Source: Trichinella spiralis (lineage: Eukaryota > Nematoda > Enoplea > Trichinellida > Trichinellidae). From it: a stretch of 64,000 nt of DNA. Both the position numbers and the translations under genes were made by a program. The notes below the pieces were generated by a model, which saw only the letters and a list, made by a program, of their open reading frames with translations, did no database searches and had not been told where the DNA came from. The DNA lies in the NCBI GenBank assembly GCA_000181795.3, contig CM012953.1, positions 9,782,751 to 9,846,750 of the forward strand, read 5' to 3'. Below, piece after piece: positions 27,362 to 39,367 of this stretch. Position 1 is the first letter of the stretch. Each line of letters begins with the position of its first letter.

Positions 27362-29169
27362 GTCAGTCTCTGTTGCCTAATGTTACATTAAGAAGAGATT
27401 AGAAAATATTGAAATACTGCAATGTAATAATTTTTTATATTATTTTTCTATTAGTAAAAATTTCATTATAGCTTCCCCACTGTCGAAAATTAGAAAACAG
27501 CTTTAGAATTCCATTATTTTTAAAATTTTAATGGCTAAAATTAAAATGGGCAAAGTTGAAACCATTTCTGGTTATTGTATTAGATCTCAGTGAGTCATCA
27601 ACATCTGTACTGGTTAAGTAGATAATAATGAAAAATCTAGAATGTTAGATTTGTAAGGTCCTATTAACTACTGTAATCTATGAAAATAAGCTGAAAAATA
27701 GATCAACATAAAATCCCAATTAAAATGCGTAAATTCTGGGTATACGCTGCTGTATGCTGTATACTTTACACAATAAAGTAGAAAATAAAAAAAAAACAAA
27801 AATATTTTTTGCAAATTTCATTTGTATTCTCTTCAATACATGTGAAAAGCTATTATTATTGAAATATTAAAGATTTATTTCATATTACAGATATATATTT
27901 GATGGTATTAACTGAAAACATGCTGAAAATGCACTGGTATACACTCATCAGCAGTTTCCCGCTGAATCATTTAAAAGTATTTTTTGTTCCTCTTGAAATT
28001 TAACAGTGAGCATTAATTTAAAGCACACTAAAACAAAATCGTATGATCAATTTTATCATGCAATGCGCATTTATTTAAGCCAAAGCTTTTGAATTATTGC
28101 AGAATATTATTAAACAATATAAATATAAATATATATATATCTGTTTTTAAGATTAAATGCAATGTTTAGTAATAAATCAATTTATCGTAAAATAAATGAA
28201 TAAATATTATTGTTTCGTCATATTCTGTCGCACATTTATGTTTTATTCAAAATTTAAAAGAAAAAATTTTCCAACAACCTGCTTTTCACTTTCTATTTGA
28301 GCGTGAAATAGAATAAATTGCTTTTTCTTCAAAAATATGCTTTTTGCATGCTTTAATTTGATTTTAATTTGTTTGTTGAAATAATAAAAGTTTAAATAAA
28401 ATTTACCAATATATTGATTGGAGTATTTTGTTTACAAGTATTATCGTTTTGTCAACGCTTTGCCGCTGATTCACGATGTTGTAGTCAGGATAAGGCAGCA
28501 ACGATTTGTTTACACGTTGGCAACGTTCGCACCAGCCGACTGTCGTCACGATGGAAGAAAAGCAGTTTGGCGTGAATCAATTGTGAACGCTCAGAAGCAT
28601 GCTATATTCTATTCGATCAACTGCTTTGAAACGAAGCTTCAATCGACATTGCGCTGTCACTTCAAGCGCAGCTCACCTTTATCTCAATATTCGATCAATC
28701 GCACCTGTTTAGACTGGCTTTTATTTAAATTAGCGAAGGTTTTACATTTGTTGGTCCCTGATCTGACGTTCCACTGCCTGGCATCTTTGCTTTCCCACGC
28801 AATTCCCTTGTGATTTGGCATCTCGTCGTCTTCTGCTCCCGTTTCCGGTTTGTAGCCTGTTTGCTAACTTAAAATTATACTGTAGCCTGATCAGGACATG
28901 TTGACAGGAACCGGTTGCCAGAGACCGAAGCGTCACAATTGCACAAACAGCTTTGGCCGGCAAGCGGCCGGTCATAATTTAGCTCCCACCCAGCAACAAG
29001 GACACTTTTCTTGTTGAACCAATGTGAATTCCATTTTCGACTTCTCTTTGGGTCTTTTTTAAATCCCGTTGTTGTTGTGTTGTTTCATTAAATTATTATT
29101 ATTATAAAAGCGGCAATGTTCTGACAAAGCTTTTTCAAATATTCATACACCTGATTGCACACTGTCAAC
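27362..29169. other. Intergenic and presumed 5' region of the tetraspan gene
   Basis: The left part is AT-rich and empty. About 28440-29000 is clearly GC-richer. It holds overlapping open frames on both strands (28418-28813 plus, 28742-28975 minus), neither with a recognisable domain. A promoter or 5' leader for the gene starting at 29170 is the simplest reading. Confidence 0.35.
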
Positions 29170-32100
29170 ATGGTCGGCATGAATCCTTGTTATTGTTGGA
29201 ATCTTAAAGACGGTTGCATCACTGTTGGCATTTGGACATTGGTAAGTCAGTCAGTGAACTTTCATGTTTACTATTTTGCACAAAATTGTTTACTTGTAAA
29301 CAAGAGATTTCATTTTTCCAACATGATTCACATGTCATAATTTATCCCAATCTTTGTATATACATTGTTGAACATTTTCATAAACAAATTTCATTGTTTG
29401 GCTTATTTTTTTATGCTAACTTAACTGAATTTTACCAAGTGTGTGATAAATTGAGCAAACAATAATAGTGACGAAGCGTTAAGCCGAAATGAAGAAACAA
29501 CAAAAACATGCAATTGCTTGATTATACTTCCGCATCTAGTTGGAAAATAATGAAGGGGTAGGGTTGGAGCAGAGGACAATTTATCTCAACTCAATACGAG
29601 TTGTTTGTTAAGGTAGATTTGTTTACAAGAACATGGTTACTTAGCAAGTTCAATTTACCGTGACAGAAGAAGAAAAACATGCTTCAAATGAGCAAATTTT
29701 TTTTCTAATAAACGCATGTCATCGTTATGCAAACACCAACAGCATTGCTTGATTTGTAATTTTATATTTTACATTTTTGACTTTTTGCATTATTCTTCAA
29801 TTGTGCTGCCACTTGTTTAAATAAAATTATCCATTTGTCTTGTCAAAATTTAAGCTGATATTTCTTTTTAAATTAATCCCCTTCTAGCTTTCAATTGAAA
29901 ATTTTCACCTGAAACATGGAATCTGTTGTACAATAGAATTATAATTTCAGTATGATTATAATTTCACGCTGTTCAGAGTTTGTGGTTTAAATTCAAATTA
30001 GCGATGCATTGTTCATAGGACAATAATTTACCTCTCGCAGCATCATTAGGTAACTAATCTCTGCGTAATTAGCTGAAATTCTTTACCTGTTTTCAAATCA
30101 TAATTTGAGTCAACTTTGAAATGAACGAATTTATATATCAAATATTTAAAAATACTTCTCTTTGCAACGGATTTATTATTAATTACAAACAATTTAATTT
30201 AAAAGAATACCAAAAATTTGTTTTTTTCACTGTATGTTACGAATCACATTCCCTTATTTTTCTATTTTGTTCATACAGTCATCAAAGTGTAGATGAAATC
30301 TGATAAAAAATGACAAAATTTGAAATGTTTGCTCAATTACAAACAAGACGAACGCTTGTAGTGGTCAAAAATTCTGCGCTGGTGGACGAAGCGAGAATTT
30401 CTGATTTTTTTTTCCACCTCTCAATTTTATTGCAAAATTAAGCATGCATCATCAATGTGAGGGCTGTATGCTTGTGATAGTTTCACGCTGTGCTCTATTT
30501 GCTTTAAAATGTTGTGCTTGTTTTCAAAGCCAGCAGCTTGTGGACAGTCGTCAAAATTGATGACTCATACTGAGGCAAAGTTGGACAGGTTCTGCTTGAT
30601 GCTGTTTGCAAAGGTAGACTATTGGACAATACAAACAGGATGCTTATTGCGAGTTTGCTTTATCGATTTTATTGATGAAGCGGGTATCAAATTTTTCATT
30701 TCATCCCATATCTCCAATAATTTCTTTCTACTAGGTGGAAAATTTGATTTTAATGTAGCATCACTGTTAATTTAAATATGTCTTTTCATTAACACTCGTT
30801 GAAACTGAGCAAATGCAATCATATTTCATTATTTATATTCTACTGTAAATTTATAAAACTATGTGAAAGTGTTAAAGGCCTCTCATTTGTTGGAATAACG
30901 TTGACATCAAACAGAGACTAGTCAGTTAATTGTGCCGCATTTCGTGTAATGTCAAAAGGAGAATTATGGAGCTTGAAATGACAACGCGTTACCATAGCGA
31001 CGATGCTTGAGAGAAGCTTAAAGTATACGCCACGATCTCAGCATTGTTGGTGCTTAATCATTCCCATTGCCAGGCCGAGGTCGTTTAGGTATTTTAAAAA
31101 GTTGGCCATGCAGTGGCTTGCCAGTGGAGGAGCCTTGTCCTTATTTTTATTTTGTATTTTCAAAAGTGGTACAATGCACAGCTTGGAACGACGCGCGAAA
31201 AACCTTGTCCCAAATACCATCCGGAACATGTCCAATTTGCTTTGCATCAGTCAGAAAACAATAAAGTGATGGGGAATTAATTTTGAAAAATTGCTCATAC
31301 ACTTGAAATCAAAAATCATATCGACTCACTTGTCAGAAGTGTTTCCCTACTTTAAAGGCATTCAAATCAGAACAACAATAGACAGACAAACAAACATTTT
31401 TTACCAAAAAAAATATAAGTAATAAACTAATGCTGAATAACGCTATTATTATTATTGTTATATTCGATATTACTGCAGATTTTCAATAGATGCAATTCAC
31501 TCTTGCATTTAATTTAAATTAAATTTCATTTCATTTAAACAGCAGATGCTGATTGAGAGAAGCATGAAAATTGTTTAATATGCATTGTTCCCTTCACTGC
31601 AATAATCAGATATATGATCATATTTATTCAGAAGTAAATTTCTATTTATTAATAAATATATTGAGTTGTAATATATAATTAATATTTACTGCACTAAAAG
31701 CTGAGGTTTTTAATTTTTAATGTAAAAATTATTTTTATTTTTATTACCGTAGTTTAAAAGGTGGCTTCAAAATAATATTATGGTTAAACATTTATAAAAG
31801 AATGTATGTACTGTTTTTACATCGAAACTAATTTTAAAACTTTTATCAAAAATAAATAATAAAACTGCCTACACATTGATTCATTGCATATTATATCTCA
31901 GATTTAAGCTTATTAACATTACAATCTGGTTGCATGCGGATATTCTCAAGTGAAAATTAAGATGCAGTGTTAAACACAGAAACTTAAAAATAAGTAAAAA
32001 ATTTTAGTTATCCAAATGTAGTTTATCACATACTGCCTATTGATGTATGATCAATTTTGATCAAAATTCCGCTTCATTATATGCAGTTATTAAATTAAAT

Positions 32101-35100
32101 AATTAAATTAATGTGCAAATTTAGTTGCATGATCAATTGTTGAAAGTTTTATGTTAAAATTTTAATAAACAGCTCTATTTTTGCATCTGGAAATATGTTT
32201 TAAAAATATACACGTTTTTATATAACTTCAAACTGATTTTAGGTGTTTTCTTTCACTCAAATTGGTCTCTTCAGCTGGCAAACTTCAACACTTAACGGAT
32301 GCAAGCACTTGCTTTACTATGTTTTAAACTCTTGCCAATTTTATTGCCCTTGCGTTCGAAGTGGAGATATTTATGCAACCCAAAGGCTAATTCAGGGTAA
32401 ACAGTTTTTCTGTAAAACGGACGGGACTGCTCATATTAGAATACCTTCTTCGGCGGGGACTGTTGTCTAGCTGTGCTTTGCTAGCTGTCGTACGTTTGCC
32501 ACCTGAAAGTGGATCGAGATGAGTGAAATGGAAACATCACAACAGAAATTTAGCAAATTGCAAATCTGTTGTATTGTAGATATGTTCTATCATTCAACTC
32601 GCCATCTTCTCGTGGCAATCGTATGTCATCAAATGGGAAAGGGACAAGACGGCTAATCGTCGTTTACCCTTTTATGGTACTCAGTCTTCATATGATTTTC
32701 GTTATTATGGTCCAGATTATTCTTCATTTTACGTAACTCCAGAAGAGCGATTTTACACCGGTAATCATAACTTAAATTCATTTCTCTTTTCCCTGTTTCT
32801 TTGGTGAGAAAAGCCATATTTGAAGTTTGCCAGCTGAAATGAGACCTGGGATTTTTGTTTGCATTTAAGAATATTGTTTTGCTTAGATGTATTCATTGTC
32901 CCAGGTGGCAATTTTCGGCTGGCAAACTTGGATCATTCGCTTATTGAAAGATAAGGCATCTAATGAACGTTATACTCCAAATTTGGGAGCTTGGCGTCCA
33001 GAAGGTGAAAAATGGAAAGGCTATTTTGAACTAGCCTGGATGACTGATGAAGAACGGCGTTACTTTGGTTCCTTTAATTTCCAATTTGTTCCCCACTTTT
33101 TAAGGTTTATTCTAAAAAAACGTTGCTTATTATCCCAATTTTATTTTTAGGTTTGTTTGTCATTCAAATTTTGTGCTTGATCTCTGCTTTCTTTCTTCTA
33201 TTTGGCTCAGTATCGCTCATTTATGGCATCCATACAGTAACACTTATTTGTATTATGTTAATTGTGAAATTAATATACAACTTTTTGCAGAACTCGAAGC
33301 ACCTCGTATGGCCATGGTTTCCGTGTGTGGTATCTTCGATACTTTGCTCAGTGGCTTACTGTATTACCTGGTGGGCTTCGGTAATTTAACCTGAATCCTA
33401 TAATATGAACTATTTTGAAAATTACGTAGTCCTTTACTTCCAGGGAGTGGATAATTACTGGCTCATATTGACCATTATAGAGTGGTTTTCAGTTATGATA
33501 AATGTAAAAAAGTATAATTTTTGTTTTCAGTTTAAAATATAATAGTAATTTTAGCTTTATGCACTTCTATGTGTCATTGTTCAGTATCGAAGAATTCTTC
33601 GAAACTATGACGAATATTCTGAAGAGCAAAAGGTACCTGTCGTAGTTTGGGATGATCAAAATCAGAAGGGAAATTTCACTGAAACTAAACTTGGACGTAA
33701 GTTTACTGCTTACAATTGCTGCTGCTTGCTTTTCCTATTTTGTTTATCATTGCTTGCTGATGTATCTTGCGCAGATCAATAATTTTGTTATTATAATTAA
33801 TAATTAATTTGAAAGTGTAAGAAAAGTAAAAATGGAAATGAATGAATGCAAGTTACAGCTACAGAATAGAATTTTTATTTGTTATGTTTGCTATCTATTT
33901 TCCTTCTTGGCGCTATCTGCACTTTCGCTTTCAGCTGAGGCTTACTGGAATAAGACATTTGAAGAAGAACCTAAACCAGCTGTTAAAAGTAATGTTTCTG
34001 CTAAAGGACCATCACAGTTTATTGGGACACAATTTGGACAAAAGCAGATGCCCTACCATGCTCAAACTACTTCTGCTCTTGACGATCCTGGCCATGTGCT
34101 AGAACGTTACACGACAGAACCAGGAATTAAAGCGAACGACAGATATGATGCAAGATCATTTACAGCGTTGAATGTTGCTACGGACGAAGTGGAATTACCT
34201 GCCAAAGAGAATCGTTCAGAAAATGATGTATTCACCCCGTCTGTGCCAATTGCCAAACGGCAAACAGAAGATGAAATACTCAGGAGTAAATCAGTGGATG
34301 CACTGACAGCCCAACTCGAAGAAAGGGATCGTCGAAGTGTTCCGTATGTGTTTTCCTTATTAAAATATTAAAAATTGAACAGTAGTATAAATGAACATAA
34401 ATGATTAAGTTTGTTGCATAATTTCAATTGATTATTATAAGTAGTAGTACTTGCAAATAACAAATAAACGGTATGCATAATTAACAGTTTAAAACCTGAA
34501 TAAATACATTTACATTGATCCTAAATTCTGTGCATTTGCGTTTTTATTTTATCAAACTGTTTTCTAAGCTGAGCACATGCCATCTGAAAATTAGTATTCA
34601 TTTTTGCAGTTTTTGAATATTTATTAAATAAAAGTAATTTCTGAGATGACGAAAAAAGAATTGCATATTTTCAGGCACAGCAAATCTAAAGAATCAATAA
34701 CAACACGTCACAGACATCGCAGTCACAGTCATCATCGTGGTGATCGTCGAGGAGATTATTATTCTGACGAAGAGACGGACATTGCTCGCTCTGTTGCTGG
34801 AAGTCGCAGTCGAATCAGTGAAACTGATACCGGTTACAGCTGCAGTGACGGTTCCAGAAGGAGCCGGCATCGTCGTCGTCATCACAGTCACGATGAAAGT
34901 GAACGTGGGCATCATCACCGTCATCGACGCCACCGGAGACCACGCGACGTAAAGCGGGATGACAGAGAGCGAAGTCACAGCAACAACAACAACAACAACA
35001 ACAATGTTAGCAATGCTAATAACAGACAATCCAGTACAAACAGTTCGCCGGCAGCAGTACAAGCTGGACTTATTGGAATGCCACTGCCAACTTACTCGCC

Positions 35101-35572
35101 TTATGAAATGGGCGCCGTTCGTTTAGATCCAAATTATGGATTGTCGCAAATGTTACCCAGCTATGCGTTGAATCCGGCTTTTAATCAAGCGAATCTTTTG
35201 CAAGCGGTGAATCCATCGTACAGTCCGGTCGGTGGAATCCAAGTTTTGCCAACTGGCTTACCACACAATTCTTCCATTGGTGCCACGAATGCACATATTA
35301 CTAAACCTATACCTGGTCAAACAGGCAGTCAGCCACAAAAATTTCAAATAAACTCAGAAATATTCATCAGCTATAACAATGATCCTGCGAATCAAGCTTC
35401 GAGACCCTCTTCCCGACAGCAAGTCATTCAATTACAGCCAGTAGTTGGTGCTGCGAGTCTTGGTTCTAAGCAGCATTCGCCTGGTGTAGATTTTAATGAA
35501 ACAATGGAACCTCGAAATTCTAGTGCTGCCGGCAGTGTTGATTCAAAAAGCACTGGTGCTACAGCTGTTTAA
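29170..35572 (+). CDS. Tetraspan membrane protein with mutually exclusive exon 2 and a long charged tail
   Basis: Exons: 29170-29241; one of 32243-32396, 32580-32760 or 32887-33067; 33151-33236; 33291-33380; 33444-33503; 33555-33696; 33935-34343; and 34675-35572. Using one exon 2 gives 645 residues (636 with the first). TM1 spans the exon 1/2 junction (GCITVGIWTL plus the variable exon). TM2 is FVIQILCLISAFFLLFGSVS, TM3 is LVWPWFPCVVSSILCSVAYC and TM4 is YWLILTIIEWFSVMINLYAL. The N terminus CYCWNLKDGC resembles the cysteine-rich opening of LAPTM- and DUF4728/Pasiflora-type four-span proteins; that relation is tentative. A roughly 440-residue cytoplasmic tail follows. It has a His/Arg/Ser-rich block (from about 34700), an Asn run (about 34980-35005) and Pro/Gln/Ser-rich sequence. 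Function is unknown; a septate-junction or surface role is only a guess. Confidence 0.72.
30988..31001 (+). promoter_or_regulatory. X-box-like RFX site in intron 1 of the tetraspan gene
   Basis: The sequence gttaccatagcgac fits the RFX/DAF-19 consensus (GTHNYY AT RRNAAC) except for one base in the last half-site. It sits in the locally GC-richer part of a 3 kb intron. A single-site match can be chance. Confidence 0.25.
32243..32396 (+). other. Alternative exon 2a of the tetraspan gene
   Basis: The exon enters in phase 0 after gattttag and leaves in phase 1 at CAGG|GTAAAC. It encodes VFSFTQIGLFSWQT followed by a cysteine-rich loop (NSCQFYCPC). It is 154 bases, nine codons shorter than 2b and 2c, and its loop differs most. 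Confidence 0.65.
32580..32760 (+). other. Alternative exon 2b of the tetraspan gene
   Basis: The acceptor is tattgtag in phase 0 and the donor ACCG|GTAATC in phase 1; length is 181 bases. It encodes ICSIIQLAIFSWQSYVIKW, a tyrosine-rich loop (FRYYGPDYSSFY), then TPEERFYT. Confidence 0.7.
32887..33067 (+). other. Alternative exon 2c of the tetraspan gene
   Basis: The acceptor is tgcttag in phase 0 and the donor TTTG|GTTCCT in phase 1; length is 181 bases, equal to 2b. It encodes MYSLSQVAIFGWQTWIIRLL, a tryptophan-rich loop (NLGAWRPEGEKWKGYF), then TDEERRYF. The donor is much weaker than those of 2a and 2b. Confidence 0.65.
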
Positions 35573-35898
35573 AAACTGCTTATTTCTATTTTTTTATTTT
35601 GCTGTTTTGTACTATTTTTCTTACCAGAAAAACATTTATATAATAAAGTTTAACAACAAAATATCAAACATATTTGAATTGAATTTTAAATATAATTAAA
35701 TTTCATGGAAGCTGAAAAGCATTAGTTAAAAAATTTATTGAAAAAAGAAATGACCTACTTGCTTTGCTGCTTACTATATCATCATTTCTTTTGTACTGTA
35801 AATGACTTATATATGCAAATTCCAAACTGGGAAAAAGGTCAGTCATTTAAGCACTAGCCAAGGCGAAATACTCTATTTATATTATTTGCACTGTAAAG

Positions 35899-36265
35899 AT
35901 GGCAAACGTACAGCAAAGCGCATGCGTAAGTTGTAATGTAAATTTCTCGGTTATTTTTATACTTCCTTTTAGATATTTGAAGAATCTCGTGAAGTAATTC
36001 ATCAAGTTCCTCAAGTTACTGTTGATAAGGACATATACACGCCAGAAAATCATGGAGATACCGCTATTCGTGTTATCTACTTTGCAATCATCTTTTTGAT
36101 TTTCTTTTTCTTATTTTGGTTTTATGCTCCAGTTAGTGTTTATAGCAAAATTAAGTTCATCATTTTGCATACAGTTTTTTTTTCTAGTTTATGCATGCAA
36201 TCTTACAAAATGAAAGTGCTAAAACTGAACGTTTCAACCTGCCGTTAAACGATTTCCTAGTCTAA
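35899..36265 (+). CDS. Very small single-pass membrane protein, function unknown
   Basis: There are three exons, 35899-35925, 35973-36131 and 36188-36265, giving 87 residues. A hydrophilic N-terminal half (VTVDKDIYTPENHGD) is followed by one strong membrane span (VIYFAIIFLIFFFLFWFYAP) and a short tail ending LPLNDFLV. There is no signal peptide, so it is a type II or tail-anchored-like protein. The ATG sits directly after ctgtaaag, an acceptor-like sequence. It lies 327 bases after the stop of the tetraspan gene, whose poly(A) signal AATAAA is at 35642, so the two may form an operon. The last donor (CCA|GTTAGT) is moderate. If it is not used, the frame continues through hydrophobic residues to a nearby stop. 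Confidence 0.6.
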
Positions 36266-39200
36266 TTGCTGATGAATAGAATTGAAACATTAAAATCATC
36301 AAAAGATTATTATAATACGTTCAACAAATGTATTGTTATTTTTGCTCCAATATATACATATGCATATACACATATATATTTGTGCATTGTTAGCATTATG
36401 CTATCATATTTTATTGCACACATCTTTGAATGTTAAATGATTGTTGAAAAATGTTTGCAAATGAAACTTTGTTGTTTCAATGTTTAAATCAATAAATTTA
36501 TTTGATTGCTTTATAAATATTTATCAGCAAAATTATTTAAAATTTAAAAATAAATGTAAAGGGAACTATTTTAATGCAGAAAAAATTTAACTTTAGAGGA
36601 AAAAGCGTTAGAAAATGCAAAAATTTTGCTAATTAGTTAATTACATTGCAGCGAATGATTTTCTGCTTTCAGGTTGCCTGCTTTTCACGGGTTGTCTCTT
36701 ATTTTTCTTTCTGTAGCCTGCTTTCTCAGTCCGTTCACTTTATTCATAGTGAATAAGCTCATTGAGTATAAAACTCTCTCAGGCTGTGGTAACTCATGCC
36801 TTTCACTATTCACACACTAACACAGAATATACTAGAACAATATTGACGGGGAGCGTTCTTTATAAAATCGTGCTCAGCTCTGTTGTCTCATTGACCTCTC
36901 TTGATAAAGGGTCAGCTAGCCATTGGCGTTTAGGACTTAGCATCTGTTTCTGCCATGGTATCTTAGAATGCTTGTTTCATTGTTTTTGCTCAATTACTGA
37001 CTGAGCTGAAGATTTAGTGGCAATTAACGAATCAACCAATTATAGTTTAAGCTGTGTGAAGCGTTTTATTCGTAAATTATTTCTTGGAACTTATTGCCCA
37101 AGTTGTCCTGAATTAGGTGTCATTGGTTGCTGACCTATTTCCATAACTCTGGTCACTTGTAAACAAGTTGGAACTTAAGCAGTAAAGAAATGAACTGCTA
37201 CAATGTTAAAGCAGATGTTACAGCACAATTACAATAAATAATTAGTTCTAATTATTAGTCAACAGTTCCACACTATAAAATACTAAGATATGTTTTGTCA
37301 GTTTTGATATTAGTCTTTACAGATTTGTCATGTAAAAGTTTTAAAGTGAAATAAATTAATATAACATAGCTTAAGGTTATAATAAAGATGAATATTCATC
37401 TTTATTTACAAATTACTTTTAATTCAAATTTAAAATGTCCATCAAAAGTGCTTTATTACTTATGCGTTTTATTAGCAGTTTGTTGTTTATTATCAAAAAA
37501 ACTAGTTCAAACGATATTTGTATAATTTGAAATAAAATAAAATAAAATGCATTTAAAAGTTAAAATATATTCACATATATTTACATTCTGAAATATACAA
37601 AACATTGAGCAATCAATAAGTATATAACTCTTGAAAATCACACTCTTTTCTACAGTATACGTCAACTTGTTATTTAACCTTTCATAATTTTGCGGATCAT
37701 TATGTTGTTAAGTTCCGATTTTATTTATTGAATAACTGATGCTTTGTTGAGCTCGTGCTTTTAGTAAAATAATTCAGTTTTGTTGCGCAACAATCTGCAT
37801 CACCACGTTGTAAGCATGTTGGGTTTTATTATACATTGACTACAGTTTGATAGTTGAAAGCTAATGTTACGTGTTTGATTCTTGTTTACAACAAAATAGT
37901 GTATACAATGAAATAAAGAAATGAAGTGGTTTGAGTTTTTAAAATATTTTAAAGAAGTCTTATGATACCAGGTTTGTATAACTTGAATTTATGATTTGTA
38001 GGTTATCCTTGTTTAATTGTAAATTTGGAATTTTTCAACTATCATTAGGTTACATTGAGTGGTATCTGTATTGAACGAAATTTATTTATAATTATATGAA
38101 GTATATGTATAGTTAGTTTTAATATAAATAAATCTCAAGTTTTATGATTAATTTGGTTTCCTAAAAAATACTTTCATGTATTTAATAGTAAATGAATGTT
38201 TTAGATTAAGTATGGATAATTATATTATGTTTACATAATAGATGTTTAACTGTTAGATCAGTACGATGTAGTCTGATTTTTATATAATAGTTGGCATCAG
38301 TTTATCTGAAGGTTCTATCAATCGCTTGCTTTAAAGAACTTTGCTTTGTAATTATTCTTTTGAAGCAGTATAATTTTTTCACAGAGTATCAAAAAGATCA
38401 GCTTCAAATAGTAACCGTGTAATTCGAATAAATTTGAAAATTTATTTTAAATATTACTTTTAAATAAAGTGTGCATAGTTGCGTATTTCTGAAATTATCA
38501 TATGCATGTGAGGATGTTTAAAGAATTTTGAACCTTAAGTGAGTGAAGATTCAAGATGGCTGTTGCAATATAACTTGTAATGTTTATATTCGAAATAGAA
38601 ATCAGCAGGCATTTGTTTAGCTTTCATTAGTAATAAAAAGAAAGGGATTCAGTTTATGAGGAGCATTTGAGAAGAATTTTATATGGAATATTTGCAAACA
38701 TTTTTTCAATGCATTGATAAGTAATGCGACAGTTTCTGGCAGAAATAAGAAAAGTAATTTTAACAGCAGTAACATTATGTAATTAAATGAATTATAATGT
38801 ATTGTTGTTGACTTTGAATAATTTTTCCATTGATGTTGATAAGCAAGTACGAATGGAATTTCACGATTCATCAGCAGATAAAGATGAGGTATTGCATGCA
38901 TTGGTGATGATGTGTGTGGTTCTGATCAGTTGTTTTGAAAAGTGTTTTTTGCTAAAATTTTATCTTTATGATAAGAAGAATAATGGAGATGGGGTGTATA
39001 TTGAAAGAATTTTAATTGTTTGCTTTGATCACTTTTTATTTGTTTATGGTTTATTGAATGAAGAGAAGAAGCTTGTATGATTTATTGGTTATAAAATCCA
39101 ATTCTTAATTTGAAAAGCATTTCATTGAAATGAAGCTTATATCTGCTATTTGAATGTTTTTTGAAAATTTATTAGCATGTTGGTTTGTTGAAAGTATGTA

Positions 39201-39367
39201 AATTTCACTTACTCAAATTTGGAAGTGAATTTTCAACAAACAGTGACGCGAAACAGTTGACGAATACTTGTTGATGTTGGGGTTTTTTAACGTTTTGTTA
39301 TTTATTAATTTAGTATGAAGTTATGTTATAATTTGATGGAAAAGCTCTAGTGTTCACGGTTGCTGGT
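36266..39367. other. Intergenic, presumed DGCR8 upstream region
   Basis: This is AT-rich. A slightly GC-richer patch lies at 36660-37010 with a short open frame and no domain. An open frame at 38787-39080 has no homology I can name and the composition of noncoding sequence. Confidence 0.4.

Noticed and set aside
28418-28813. 131-codon plus-strand open frame in a GC-richer patch
   Set aside because: No recognisable domain, odd composition and an overlapping minus-strand open frame; better explained as noncoding upstream DNA.
33291-33380. Alternative frame ELEAPRMAMVSVCGIFDTL for this tetraspan exon
   Set aside because: It would fit if the exon joined exon 2 directly, but then the next acceptor is poor. 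The phase-0 reading (LVWPWFPCVVSSIL) with the TM2 exon 33151-33236 gives four spans and good splice sites.
38787-39080. 97-codon open frame upstream of DGCR8
   Set aside because: A/T-driven composition, no domain and no splice partner.
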